A program made the position numbers and the translations under genes. Positions 10,179 to 20,600 of a stretch of DNA of 64,000 nt are shown here, piece after piece (positions within the stretch are counted from its first letter, which is position 1; the number at the start of each line of letters is the position of its first letter). Source of the stretch: Cellvibrio sp. PSBB006 (GTDB lineage: Bacteria; Pseudomonadota; Gammaproteobacteria; Pseudomonadales; Cellvibrionaceae); the NCBI RefSeq assembly GCF_002162135.1, contig NZ_CP021382.1, forward strand, positions 2,230,001 through 2,294,000. The letters run 5' to 3'. The notes under the pieces were generated by a model. It worked only from the letters and a program-made list of their open reading frames with translations, made no database searches and was not told the origin of the DNA.

Positions 10179-11141
10179 TTAGTTTTCATTGCTATAGCCA
10201 TGTTTAAGTGCGTCCAGTAGTTGCTGGAAATCCTCCGGCAAGGGGCTGGACCATTCGCAATAGTCGCCCGTGGCGGGATGCTCCAGCCCGAGGGTCGCTG
10301 CATGCAATGCCTGGCGGGGGAAATGCTTGAGCACACTGATCAGGTGATCATCGGCGCCTTTGGGAATTTTGAACCGTCGGCCATAAGTAGCATCACCGAC
10401 GAGTGGAAACTGGATGTGCGCCATATGGACGCGAATCTGGTGGGTGCGGCCAGTTTCCAAGCGAACCCGAATATGGGTGTGGTGGGGAAAACGGGTCAAT
10501 ACCCGATAGTGAGTAACTGCTCGCTTACCGCCGTGGCTCAACACCGCCATCAGTTTGCGCTGCGTGGGGTGGCGTCCTATGGGCGCGTCTACCGTACCGC
10601 CGCCAGTCATCGCACCGACGGCAACCGCTTCATATTCCCGACTGACGGTTCGATCTGCCAGTTGCTCAACAAGATCCGCGTGGGCTTGCAGGGTTTTGGC
10701 AACGACCATAAGACCGGTGGTTTCTTTATCCAGGCGATGAACAATACCAGCACGCGGCACATTAATAAGGTCCGGACAATGATTCAGCAGCGCATTCAGC
10801 AGAGTGCCTGTTTGATTACCGGCTGCGGGATGCACTACCAAACCAGCCGGCTTGTTGATCACCATCAGGTGATCGTCTTCGTAAACAATATCGAGATCGA
10901 TAGCTTCCGGCTCCCAGGTGCCCTGGGCTTCCAACTCGGCCCGCAACGCCAGATGCTCGCCGCCGATCAGTTTGTCCTTGGGTTTGGCAACCCGCCCATC
11001 CAGGGTCAACTGACCATCACGAATCCAGGATTGCAGGCGCGAGCGGGAGAAATCGGGGAACAACTCCGAGGCCACTTGGTCGAACCGCATGCCGCCCATG
11101 TTGAGCGGTACCTGGGCGCTATGTTCAAGCACTTCTTTCAT
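10179..11141 (-). CDS. rluD: 23S rRNA pseudouridine synthase RluD
   Basis: Makes pseudouridines in helix 69 of 23S rRNA. An N-terminal S4 RNA-binding domain (about residues 15-80, MRFDQVASELFPDFSRSRLQ) is followed by the RluA-type catalytic domain with the aspartate in HRLDKETTGLMV and the TGRTHQIRVH motif. The start at 11141 (Met-Lys-Glu-Val-Leu) gives 320 aa, close to E. coli RluD. A longer frame back to 11372 would run into bamD and has no family similarity. Its order with pgeF and divergent bamD is as in pseudomonads. Confidence 0.93.
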   Translation of the reverse strand: MKEVLEHSAQVPLNMGGMRFDQVASELFPDFSRSRLQSWIRDGQLTLDGRVAKPKDKLIGGEHLALRAELEAQGTWEPEAIDLDIVYEDDHLMVINKPAGLVVHPAAGNQTGTLLNALLNHCPDLINVPRAGIVHRLDKETTGLMVVAKTLQAHADLVEQLADRTVSREYEAVAVGAMTGGGTVDAPIGRHPTQRKLMAVLSHGGKRAVTHYRVLTRFPHHTHIRVRLETGRTHQIRVHMAHIQFPLVGDATYGRRFKIPKGADDHLISVLKHFPRQALHAATLGLEHPATGDYCEWSSPLPEDFQQLLDALKHGYSNEN

Positions 11142-11357
11142 TGCGTAGCAAAACCTCTGACTCAAAAAAGTCGCCCAGCTTACACCATGAGCGATCCAAA
11201 AGCTGGGGCCGGAATAAAAACCATCGCCGGGCATCAGCAAGGCAGGCAGCACAGAACAGTGATTGCCACTTTGGTATCGGCAAGCTCTGTGTTTAAATAC
11301 CCGCCGCCAGCCTGACTGCGGCCTTTTTCCTGAAACGAGATGCGAGTTTAAACCACT

Positions 11358-12263
11358 ATGCGTGTTATGCACTTCCTGCTACTCAGCGCCCTGATCCTGC
11401 TGACAGCCTGCTCCAGCACCCCGAAAGAGCCCGAGTACACCACGGAGGCAGACCTCTACAACGCAGCGACAACCCAGTTGAATCGCAGCCAGTGGGAAAC
11501 TGCCATTAAAAACCTGCAGACGCTGGAAGAAAACTTTCCCTTCGGTACCTATGCAGAGCAAGCGCAGTTGGAGTTGATCTACGCCTACTATATGTCCAAC
11601 GACCCGGATGCAGCCATCGCCACGGCTAATCGTTTTATCCGCTTGCATCCCCAGCACCGCAACGTCGATTACGCTTATTACATGATGGGGCTAAGCTCTT
11701 TCACCAAAGACAAGGGCATGTTTGAGCGGGTTCTACCCACCGACCTGACAATGCGCGACCCCGGTGCTGCGCGGGAATCCCTGGCTAACTTTTCCCAATT
11801 GTTGAACCGTTATCCCGATAGCGCTTACGCTGCTGATGCCAAAAAGCGGATGCTGTACTTGCGCAACCTGCTGGCTCGTTATGAAATCCATGTCGCCAAC
11901 TATTACTTCAAGCGCGGCGCCTACTTGGCCGCCACAGCTCGGGGTCGCTATGTACTGGAGAATTATCCCCGTACACCGGCCATCCCCGATGCTCTGGCTG
12001 TGATGGTGCAAGGCTATAAAGAATTGAAGATGGAAGATGCAGCCGAACAAATGCTCGCCATCCTGCGCACCAATTACCCGAATCACCCCGTACTCGACAG
12101 CAACGGCCAGTTTAACGACAGGTTCCGGTATGGCAGCGATGAACGTTCCTGGGTTAGCCGCCTGACCTTTGGCTTGTTTGATAAGCGCGATCCACCGGGC
12201 TTTGATACACGGGAACTGTATAACCCCGAATACCAAAAACCAGCGCGACCTGATCGCAGCTGA
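11358..12263 (+). CDS. bamD: Outer membrane protein assembly factor BamD (lipoprotein)
   Basis: Lipoprotein of the BAM complex that inserts beta-barrel proteins in the outer membrane. The signal peptide ends in lipobox LLTAC with the lipidated Cys at residue 18. Five TPR-like repeats follow (ADLYNAATTQLNRSQWETAI…, YAYYMSNDPDAAIATANRFI…, and so on to AEQMLAILRTNYP). Length is 301 aa, somewhat longer than in E. coli because of the C-terminal tail. It is divergent from rluD and ends at a strong terminator. Confidence 0.93.
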   Translation: MRVMHFLLLSALILLTACSSTPKEPEYTTEADLYNAATTQLNRSQWETAIKNLQTLEENFPFGTYAEQAQLELIYAYYMSNDPDAAIATANRFIRLHPQHRNVDYAYYMMGLSSFTKDKGMFERVLPTDLTMRDPGAARESLANFSQLLNRYPDSAYAADAKKRMLYLRNLLARYEIHVANYYFKRGAYLAATARGRYVLENYPRTPAIPDALAVMVQGYKELKMEDAAEQMLAILRTNYPNHPVLDSNGQFNDRFRYGSDERSWVSRLTFGLFDKRDPPGFDTRELYNPEYQKPARPDRS

Positions 12264-12264
12264 T

Positions 12265-12293
12265 AAAAAATCCGGGCTTGCCCGGATTTTTTT
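12265..12293 (+). terminator. Rho-independent terminator of bamD
   Basis: Stem AAAAAATCCGGGC / GCCCGGATTTTTT with a two-base TT core and a seven-T tail, two bases past the bamD stop. Confidence 0.92.
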
Positions 12294-12327
12294 CGCCCAT
12301 CATTAAAGCGTGGTTTACAAGAGGCGA

Positions 12328-13956
12328 TTATTCGCCCGGCTTCCAACCGGAGGTAATGGGATAACGGCGGTCACGCCCGAAACCTCGCTGAGAAATACGA
12401 ACACCAACAGGTGCCTGACGACGCTTGTATTCATTGATATCCACCAGACGCACCACCCGTTCCACCGTAACCCGGTCAAATCCGCGACTGATGATGGCTT
12501 CCGCGCTGTAATCCTGCTCTACATACAACGCCAGAATCTGATCGAGTGTTTCATAGGGCGGTAAGCTGTCCTCATCCTTCTGGTCGGGCGCCAGCTCGGC
12601 CGATGGTGGACGACTAATAACGCTCGGCGGAATGACTTCGCCGAGCGTATTACGGTAACGCGCCAATTCAAACACCAGCGTTTTGGGTACATCTTTCAAG
12701 GCATCAAAACCACCCGCCATATCGCCGTACAAGGTCGAGTAACCCACAGCCATCTCACTTTTATTACCGGTGGTAAGGACCAGATAACCTTTTTTATTGG
12801 AGATAGCCATCAACAACACACCACGACAGCGGGCCTGAAGGTTTTCTTCGGTGGTGTCGCGGGAAGTGCCAGCGAACTCATCGTTCAAGGCAGCCATAAA
12901 AGCTTCATACATCGGCTCGATACTGATGGAGCTATAACGCACGCCCAGCCGGCGCGCCTGTTCCGCAGCATCATTTTTGCTGAGGTCGGATGTATAGCGA
13001 AATGGCATCATCACGGCTTCGACCCGCTCAGCACCCAAGGCATCGACCGCAACAGCGAGTGTTAGCGCAGAATCAATCCCACCGGACAATCCCAGCACCA
13101 CACCCTTGAAGCGATTTTTATTCACATAATCGCGCATGCCCAACACCAGTGCCTGATACACCGACGCCAATGGATTCAATAAGGGGCTCAGGGTTTGCTG
13201 CGGTATCGATGTAGTGGTATCGATCACATCCAGGCTTAGTGCAAACAGGTTTTCCTCAAAATTCGGCGCGCGGAAACAGACCTGGCCTTGCGCATCCACG
13301 GCCACAGAGCCACCATCAAACACAAGTTCATCCTGACCGCCGACCAGATTGGTGTAGAGAATCGGCATATCACCCTGTCGGGCGCGAATGGCCAACAATT
13401 GCTCTCGCTCCTGTTGCTTACCCTGATGGTAAGGCGATGCATTGAGATTAAACATAAGCCTTGCACCCGCTGCTTTAGCTTGCGCCATTGGCTCGGGATG
13501 CCAGATATCCTCACAGACACTCAGTGCAACAGGAACCTGCCCAAGGTGAAAAATGATCGGTTGATTGCCTTCATCAAAATAGCGCTCTTCATCAAATACC
13601 TGATAATTAGGTAAGCACTGCTTTACGTACTCTGCGAGCCATTCACCGTCCTGAATCACACCTGCCATATTAAAAACCCGTCCGCCCTTTACGCGCGGGT
13701 AGCCAAGAACAATGGCAATCGGTAACTTCTGCGCCTGAATATGGGCAAGCGCGCGCTCAATACGCGGCGCCAGGCTTGGGCGCAACAGCAGATCTTCCGG
13801 CGGATACCCCGTCAATGTCAGTTCCGGGAAAATGATGGCATCCGCTTTGTGTTCATCAATAGCCCGACGCGCGCTGGCAATGACCAGCTCGGTATTACCG
13901 GGTATATCACCCACCAGTGTGTTGATTTGGGCCAATGTGATTGTCAGGCGTGGCAT
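12328..13956 (-). CDS. nadE: Glutamine-dependent NAD+ synthetase
   Basis: Amidates nicotinate adenine dinucleotide to NAD+ using glutamine. The N-terminal nitrilase-fold glutaminase (1-260) shows the triad regions: Glu in FPELTLTGYPPEDLL, Lys near YVKQCLPNY and Cys in ALSVCEDIWH. The C-terminal synthetase (about 270-540) has the ATP-PPi loop LGLSGGIDSAL and TGNKSEMAVGYSTLYGD. The start at 13956 (Met-Pro-Arg-Leu-Thr) is the family start; the frame extends 41 codons upstream without similarity. Length is 542 aa. It is monocistronic and divergent from pilS. Confidence 0.95.
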   Translation of the reverse strand: MPRLTITLAQINTLVGDIPGNTELVIASARRAIDEHKADAIIFPELTLTGYPPEDLLLRPSLAPRIERALAHIQAQKLPIAIVLGYPRVKGGRVFNMAGVIQDGEWLAEYVKQCLPNYQVFDEERYFDEGNQPIIFHLGQVPVALSVCEDIWHPEPMAQAKAAGARLMFNLNASPYHQGKQQEREQLLAIRARQGDMPILYTNLVGGQDELVFDGGSVAVDAQGQVCFRAPNFEENLFALSLDVIDTTTSIPQQTLSPLLNPLASVYQALVLGMRDYVNKNRFKGVVLGLSGGIDSALTLAVAVDALGAERVEAVMMPFRYTSDLSKNDAAEQARRLGVRYSSISIEPMYEAFMAALNDEFAGTSRDTTEENLQARCRGVLLMAISNKKGYLVLTTGNKSEMAVGYSTLYGDMAGGFDALKDVPKTLVFELARYRNTLGEVIPPSVISRPPSAELAPDQKDEDSLPPYETLDQILALYVEQDYSAEAIISRGFDRVTVERVVRLVDINEYKRRQAPVGVRISQRGFGRDRRYPITSGWKPGE

Positions 13957-14144
13957 AAGATAAAGGCTCCCAAAGGTATCAAAGCAGATGGCGTCAAATA
14001 CATGAATGGCGCGACTGATACAGAACCAGTAACAAGGGTATAGTACGCAGGGAAGCGCATTGTCGAACAATCCTGCCATTTAGGCAAAAATGATTTGCGC
14101 AGCCAAAGCCATTAGAAATACCAACATAAGACTGATGACATTCG

Positions 14145-15752
14145 ATGAACGTATTCGCCATTAACTCGCCTACCTATAACCCTTACGATTTGTTGCGGGT
14201 CTACACCTACTATCGGACCTTGTTGGGCGCCGTGCTGTTGTTAATGTTTCAAGGCGATATCGCCCGGAATGTTCTGGGGAATGATAACCCGGACATTTTT
14301 TTCTATACCTCCGCCAGCTATACCCTGATCAACTTCATCAGCCTTATCATGTTCTGGCGGGTGAAATTTCTGCCATCGCAGAAACAACTATTCAGCCTAT
14401 TATTTATCGATCTTGTAGCCATTATCCTGCTGATGTATAGCAGTGGAGGAATTCTCAACGGACTCGGGTATTTGCTTTTGGTGGCTGTCGCGGCGGGCGG
14501 GATGTTGTTGCGAGGGCAGATCGCTATATTCTTTGCAGCGTTGGCCAGTATCGCTGTTATTTCGGAAAGCACGTACCGGTATTTCACTTCATCGCTCGAC
14601 AATAAAGCGTTTTTCTCTGCCGGGTCGCTCGGTGCGTTGATCTTCATCATCGCCATTGCGTTTCAATATCTCACGCGCAAAATTCGCAGTAGTAATGAAG
14701 AAGCCATTGCACAGGCACAACATGTTGCACATTTGCAGAAACTGGCACAGATGATCGTCGAGCGTATGCGCACTGGCATAGTGGTATTCAACAAAAATCG
14801 TGGTATAGAACTGCTTAATAATTCTGCCCGCAACCTGTTGGGATTACCGCCTGAACAGACATCACGGCTGACCTTACGCGATGTGCCCGCCCTGGATCAC
14901 AAGGTAACGCAGTGGCAGCAGGCCAAAAAACAGTACTCCCCCATTCTGAAGATTGATAACGGACTGAGCGATGAAGTAAAGATTAACTTTGCTCCGCTGG
15001 AATCCGATGAAAATACGGATACTTTGATTTTTGTGGAAGACAACCGGGCCATTGCACAACAGGCACAGCAACTTAAACTGGCTTCGCTCGGCCGTTTGAC
15101 GGCGAGTATAGCCCATGAAATCCGCAATCCATTGGGCGCCATCAGTCATGCCAGCCAACTATTAGGGGAGTCTGAAGGACTGTCACCCCATGACCAACGG
15201 CTATTAGAAATTATCGACAACCATTGCAAACGGGTAAACCAAATTATCGAAAATGTTTTACAACTCTCTCGCCGCCGCATGGCTCAACCTCAGCAAGTGC
15301 AATTGAATACCTGGATCGAGCACTTTATGGAGGAGTATAAAAATAGCCGGGCAGAGCCTGTCGATATCAAAGTTATTTGTCTGGAACACAATATTGTTGG
15401 CCAATTTGATCCCGGCCAGCTACACCAGGTCATTACCAACCTGTGCGATAACGGCTTACGTTACAGCAAGATCGCTGGCGGTAAAGCGAGCGTCATACTG
15501 GAAATTGGTGTCGATGAAAAATTACAGCGCCCCTATATTAATGTGATAGACAGCGGCCCTGGTATTGCGTTGGAAAACCTGAAACATTTGTTCGAACCGT
15601 TTTTTACCACAGAGAATACCGGCTCAGGCCTGGGACTGTTTATTTGTAAGGAGCTTTGCGAAGCAAACCAGGCTTTTATACACTACCGTCGCACAGAAGA
15701 CGGCAGTAGCTGCTTTCATATTCAACTTGCACACCACGAACGCGCTCTATAA
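14145..15752 (+). CDS. pilS: Sensor histidine kinase PilS
   Basis: Membrane sensor controlling pilin transcription through PilR; in pseudomonads it senses PilA in the inner membrane. Six hydrophobic segments fill residues 20-180, followed by a PAS-like region (about 195-300), then HisKA with the phospho-histidine in SIAHEIRNPLGAISH, and an HATPase with NLCDNGLRYS, DSGPGI and GSGLGLFIC. Length is 535 aa. It is followed 41 bases later by pilR. The ATG at 14145 has only a weak ribosome site. Confidence 0.93.
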   Translation: MNVFAINSPTYNPYDLLRVYTYYRTLLGAVLLLMFQGDIARNVLGNDNPDIFFYTSASYTLINFISLIMFWRVKFLPSQKQLFSLLFIDLVAIILLMYSSGGILNGLGYLLLVAVAAGGMLLRGQIAIFFAALASIAVISESTYRYFTSSLDNKAFFSAGSLGALIFIIAIAFQYLTRKIRSSNEEAIAQAQHVAHLQKLAQMIVERMRTGIVVFNKNRGIELLNNSARNLLGLPPEQTSRLTLRDVPALDHKVTQWQQAKKQYSPILKIDNGLSDEVKINFAPLESDENTDTLIFVEDNRAIAQQAQQLKLASLGRLTASIAHEIRNPLGAISHASQLLGESEGLSPHDQRLLEIIDNHCKRVNQIIENVLQLSRRRMAQPQQVQLNTWIEHFMEEYKNSRAEPVDIKVICLEHNIVGQFDPGQLHQVITNLCDNGLRYSKIAGGKASVILEIGVDEKLQRPYINVIDSGPGIALENLKHLFEPFFTTENTGSGLGLFICKELCEANQAFIHYRRTEDGSSCFHIQLAHHERAL

Positions 15753-15793
15753 TTTTCAGGGCAAAGATAAACGTATTACACGATGGTATTGTT

Positions 15794-17176
15794 ATGAGCA
15801 ACAAACGCGCACTGGTTATTGACGATGAACCGGACATTCGCGAACTGCTGGAAATCACCTTGGGCCGAATGCAAATCGACACCGATAGTGTCGCCAGCGT
15901 TAAAGAGGCTCGGCACCATCTCGCTCAGCAACACTATGATCTTTGTTTGACCGATATGCGCCTGCCCGATGGCAACGGATTAGAACTGGTGGAATTTATT
16001 CAGCAACACCACCCTCGCTTACCGGTTGCGGTCATTACCGCCCATGGCAGTGTGGATACCGCTATTGAGTCGATGAAGGCCGGTGCCTTTGATTTTATAA
16101 CCAAGCCGGTAAACCTCAGCACACTTCGCAAACTCGTTTCCACCGCGATTCAATCCAGTCAATTACCGCCAGCAAAGATGCCCAACGATACTTTAATTAT
16201 CGGGCAATCTTCTGCTATTCAGGACCTTACTCGCAGCATCCAAAAGCTTGCCAGGTCCCAGGCGCCAGTATATATCAGCGGTGAATCCGGCTCGGGCAAA
16301 GAATTAGTGGCACGCTCAATCCATGAACTTGGCCCTCGCGCGCACAAACCCTTTATTGCAGTCAACTGTGGTGCGATTCCTCGCGAATTGATGGAGAGTG
16401 AGTTTTTTGGTCACAAGAAAGGCAGTTTTACCGGCGCACATCAGGATAAACCCGGCCTGTTTCAAGCAGCCGAAGGCGGTACATTATTCTTCGATGAAGT
16501 TGCCGATCTGCCACTCGACATGCAAGTAAAACTTCTGCGCGCTATCCAGGAAAAGTCCGTGCGCGCTGTCGGTTCCGCCGAAGAAATTGCAACCGATGTA
16601 CGCATACTCTGCGCTACACACAAGAGCCTTGAAAGGGAAGTCCAGGATGGCCGCTTTCGCCAGGACTTATTCTATCGCCTAAATGTGATTCAACTGTCTG
16701 TCCCCGCACTTCGTGAACGCCGGCAGGATATTCCTTTACTAGCTAACCACCTGCTGCAAAAGCTGGCTGAGGCCGTCAATTTGCCAACGCCCCGTTTATC
16801 CAACGACGCGTTAAAACGGCTGAATGATTATGCATTCCCCGGCAATGTACGCGAATTGGAAAATATTCTGGAACGTGCATTCACGTTAAGCGACAGCGAT
16901 GTTATTGAGGCGGAAGACTTGCAGCTGCATGGCGAGCAATCACTCAAGATACATCCCTTATCCCATAAGCCCTCAAGCAGCAATCTCGTCGACTACCCGG
17001 CCCGCTGCGCTGAGTACCCATCATTGGATGATTATTTACAGGATGTAGAGAAAGATATTTTGTGTAACATGCTGGAACAGGTGAAATGGAATAAAACCCT
17101 AGCTGCGAAGCAGCTAGGGATTAGTTTTCGGTCGTTGCGGTATCGGTTGCAGAAGTTGGGGTTGGATGAGGATTAA
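15794..17176 (+). CDS. pilR: Sigma-54-dependent response regulator PilR
   Basis: NtrC-class activator of pilin genes. Receiver domain at 1-120 with the phospho-Asp in CLTDMRLPDGNG; AAA+ domain at about 130-370 with Walker A GESGSGKE and the sigma-54 contact loop GSFTGA; C-terminal Fis-type helix-turn-helix at about 415-460 (NKTLAAKQLGISFRSLRYRL). Length is 460 aa. Its stop codon lies a single base from the stop of the convergent pilE, with no terminator between. Confidence 0.95.
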   Translation: MSNKRALVIDDEPDIRELLEITLGRMQIDTDSVASVKEARHHLAQQHYDLCLTDMRLPDGNGLELVEFIQQHHPRLPVAVITAHGSVDTAIESMKAGAFDFITKPVNLSTLRKLVSTAIQSSQLPPAKMPNDTLIIGQSSAIQDLTRSIQKLARSQAPVYISGESGSGKELVARSIHELGPRAHKPFIAVNCGAIPRELMESEFFGHKKGSFTGAHQDKPGLFQAAEGGTLFFDEVADLPLDMQVKLLRAIQEKSVRAVGSAEEIATDVRILCATHKSLEREVQDGRFRQDLFYRLNVIQLSVPALRERRQDIPLLANHLLQKLAEAVNLPTPRLSNDALKRLNDYAFPGNVRELENILERAFTLSDSDVIEAEDLQLHGEQSLKIHPLSHKPSSSNLVDYPARCAEYPSLDDYLQDVEKDILCNMLEQVKWNKTLAAKQLGISFRSLRYRLQKLGLDED

Positions 17177-17177
17177 A

Positions 17178-17591
17178 CTACCAACATTCATCTACACTCG
17201 CTCCAGCAGCGTCTCTCGCTCCGGTGTGAGTAAGTATTAATGCTTCGCATTTATCTTTTGCCTGAGAGGCACCGGCTGGCTCAGCCCTCAAAGTAAATGT
17301 AGTCGCTGTAATATTCCCGGAAATTGTATAAAAACCCTCCTGAGAAGTAATAGTAGCTTCGTCATCCAAATCAGATGCCACACCACAATTTGCATTGTTA
17401 TATTCGCTGTAGGCCGTGTAACACCGCTGCAATCGTTGCGCAATGTCATTTAATGTGACTTTCGCATCGGAACGGTTACTCTTTCTAACTGATTCCATAT
17501 AACTAGGATATGCAATTCCAGCCAAGATACCGAGGATCGCTACAACAATCATAACCTCTATCAGCGTAAAACCTTTCTGACATTTATTCAT
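17178..17591 (-). CDS. pilE: Type IV minor pilin PilE
   Basis: Minor pilin of 137 aa. The class III signal is MNKCQKG followed by [20 protein letters not shown], with cleavage after Gly and Glu at +5, then the N-terminal helix [17 protein letters not shown]. Two C-terminal cysteines (KCEALIL, DECW) can form the D-region disulfide; another pair lies earlier (RCYTAY, NCGVAS). It closes the fimU-pilV-pilW-pilX-pilY1-pilE operon, where these proteins form the priming complex at the pilus tip. Confidence 0.92.
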   Translation of the reverse strand: MNKCQKGFTLIEVMIVVAILGILAGIAYPSYMESVRKSNRSDAKVTLNDIAQRLQRCYTAYSEYNNANCGVASDLDDEATITSQEGFYTISGNITATTFTLRAEPAGASQAKDKCEALILTHTGARDAAGASVDECW

Positions 17592-17609
17592 GCTTTAACC
17601 TGTCGTTTA

Positions 17610-20600
17610 TTAACGTAGTTGTCGCCAAGACATACGGCCCAGCATTGCTATACTTCCACAACCATCTTCACTAGTAAGCTCCCCGTTTGAGCCTACCGCT
17701 AAAATCTTCGCCGGGAACTCTCCTGACCCACATGATGTTACTTCTCCTTCTCCGACTTCTCCACCTTCGCCAGGCTCTTGGGACGGATCTTGTGGATTAA
17801 GAACACCGAAGCCTAAATCTCCAAGAATCAGGAACTGATTAAAAACATTCCCGTCGAGAATTGTGTGACTCGTATATTTATCACCCACCGCAGGCACTTC
17901 CATAATCCAGCTACTACCACCAAATTCACAAGGTATAGCTGAAGGGATCAACGAGGCAAAGATTAATTTATCGAAAAGCAGTAAAGGTTTGGTAGTAATG
18001 CGCTCCCCTTGTGTAGGAAAGTCCATATACCAACCATCAACAGTAGACCAGCTAACCTCATTATTTGCTATTGTGCGATTACCGTTCGCAGCCACTATAG
18101 TTTTTTGATGAAGGCTTTCACGGCCTGTAACCTGCTCGCCTTTATCGACTATTGCATAAAAGCTTTGTACGGGTACATTAGCAGTATTGTCACTTTGGTA
18201 GGCGTACTGGCCCGTACCAAAATAAACCATTACAGAGTTATTCTTTACTGCATTAAGCCCTAACGTAGGAGGTGCAGTTATGGGTTGGGGTTGAGGATTT
18301 TGCCCAGGCGTCATAGCTCGAAACAATGCTACTGCATCCCAGTTGTCGGAATCGGCATCTGAAAGATCAAATTTCCACATATACCCATTTAAGTCCCCGG
18401 CATAAGCTGCAACCACCACACCGCTAGTGTTGGGCAATAGCTCCGGAGCTGACAGTCCACTGCCGCTGGCAGATGCAATAATCGCGTTAGCTTCACCACT
18501 TTCGAGGTCGACCCAAAATAAACTAGATGAACCCGCTTCATAGCCATTTCCAAATACTGCGGCCCATCGAATTCCGTCGCCGCTCTTTAAAGGCACAATG
18601 AAAGGACTACCGGTTACAAAACCTAAGTTGGGTATGTTATTAATTTCAAAAAGCACCTCAGGAGAGGCGGGGTTAGTAACATCTAACCCAAACACACCCT
18701 TACCACCGGCACCGAGCGTTCCAACGATTATACTTTTCCACTCACCATCCAAATAAGCATCGCCAATTGCTATAGGCCCGTCGACGAGATATTGGTGCGG
18801 ATTACCTGTACCGCCTCGACCGTATCCGACCTTGGTAATGCTGGCAAGCTTGGGGTATACACCAGCGGGAACATAAGCGAAAGTCTCTTGTAAATTGGTG
18901 GCGTTAAGTGCGTGCAACATTCCATCGTTCGCCCCGACAAACACGTGAGGTGTCCGCTCTCTTTTGGCTGCTAAAAACGTTCTATAAGAAGAACCTGCTG
19001 TGCCAGGTAACCGATCATAACGCATATCCGTTCCGCCCAAATAAACAGGGCTTGAATTAACGATATCACCCATCAAGCGTTCATTATTTCCCGACTTCTC
19101 CCTCACTCGCAAACCATCTACTACCGCGCCACGCAGCCAATTAACTCTCGACTGACCAAGCTCTTCCGAGCCACCATCTTGTAAGTAGTTCTTCTGTGTA
19201 TCACTAAGGTTAGCCCATTCGAAATTTACTTTTTCTGCTCCGTCATAGGTAAAAACTGTTCGAGTCGTACTATTAATAACACCAGAATGCAACGTGTCAT
19301 TTGTACTTATAGCTTGACCATCCACTTCACCCTGCTCATCAAATTCATATGCCAATAATTCTCCAGACCAATCTTTGCTATTGAATCTAGCTTGATATAA
19401 AAACGATCCTTCACTAAGCCGGGTTGAATTTGTCGCAACAGCAGATGCTGAACCAATGCTATCTGCGACGCTTGCAAATGCATTACGGAGTGATGCCTCC
19501 AGTTGCCTGGGGTCAGTTGCAAAAAAGTATGTTTCTGGTGAAGCTGCAGCAATTTGTTCGTTTGTTGCCGCATCATCAACATAACCACCCCACTTGGCAG
19601 CATAATACAACGGTTGCTCCAGTAGCTTGGCGGTAGATGTTCCTATCGTGTATTCCTGATGGCGCGCATCAGCATGTGAACTATTGCAGGGACCAGCAGT
19701 GCCAGATGTACGACAGGTACAGCGAGATCCATCTGTGGTTGTACAGCTTTCACCATAGGTAAAGCTGTTTACGCCCGAGTGCACATGGAAGCCGTCATTT
19801 GTTGTGCCGCTGATAACATAACCGAAACCCATTGGATCGCCAGTAGATTGAGCAATTACCTGGGTCGTAACAGTTACCTCCGTGTTAGTTACCACGTAAT
19901 CAATTACGCCCCACATGTCCTGGTCGAAGTCGCCTCCCTGTTCACTATCCTCCCAGTTAACATATAGCTTGCCTGTATTAGCTGTTTCATCATTAACTTC
20001 AACATCAAACTGTTGATCTACAATTTTGAAATCCACCAATGCGCAGTTAGCTGGTGTTGTCAAAGTTGAATTGATATTGCGACAAGCAGGTAAAATAGTG
20101 ACAGTTTTTTCAGCTACCCCACTTGAACCACCAGTGCCTGGAACTTTGACGATTACTCGAGGTACAGCAGGGGCCAATGCAACGCCATAAGTTCTCACTT
20201 TTTGCCGCCCTGTACCTCGGGTTACACCCTCCAGCGGAATGCCAGTAGTTCTCGCGTAATGCGCCAAACCTGCTATTTTGTAACTACCCTCTAGGCGAGG
20301 GGCATCCGGACAGGTTCCACTTGCATTGGCTAAATTTGCGACAGTTTTAGCTGTACATAACTGGTCTGTATTGGTGCCATTACTGCCAATAAAGTAACTC
20401 TGATTATTTATTCCCTCGGCGGTACCAACAACGTTCGTAGCTGCCGACACATCCGCCAAACCGATATCCTCCGCATCCAGTTCATCCCCATCAAATGAAC
20501 TGGTAGATGCATTAAATTGAATAACACTCAGTGGAGCACAATAGTTATCATTTGTAATGGGCGGCGTTCCCCATGCTGCCGTATTAAGACCTTCGATACG

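Noticed and set aside
10221..11315. Long open frame (364 codons) opposite rluD
   Set aside because: It is antisense to a well-supported RluD and its translation shows no family motif or ribosome site.
11142..11372. Extended N-terminus for RluD
   Set aside because: It would overlap the bamD start, lacks homology to RluD, and the Met at 11141 gives the normal family length.
13957..14079. Extended N-terminus for NadE
   Set aside because: The extra 41 residues do not resemble the glutaminase domain, which begins at Met-Pro-Arg-Leu-Thr.
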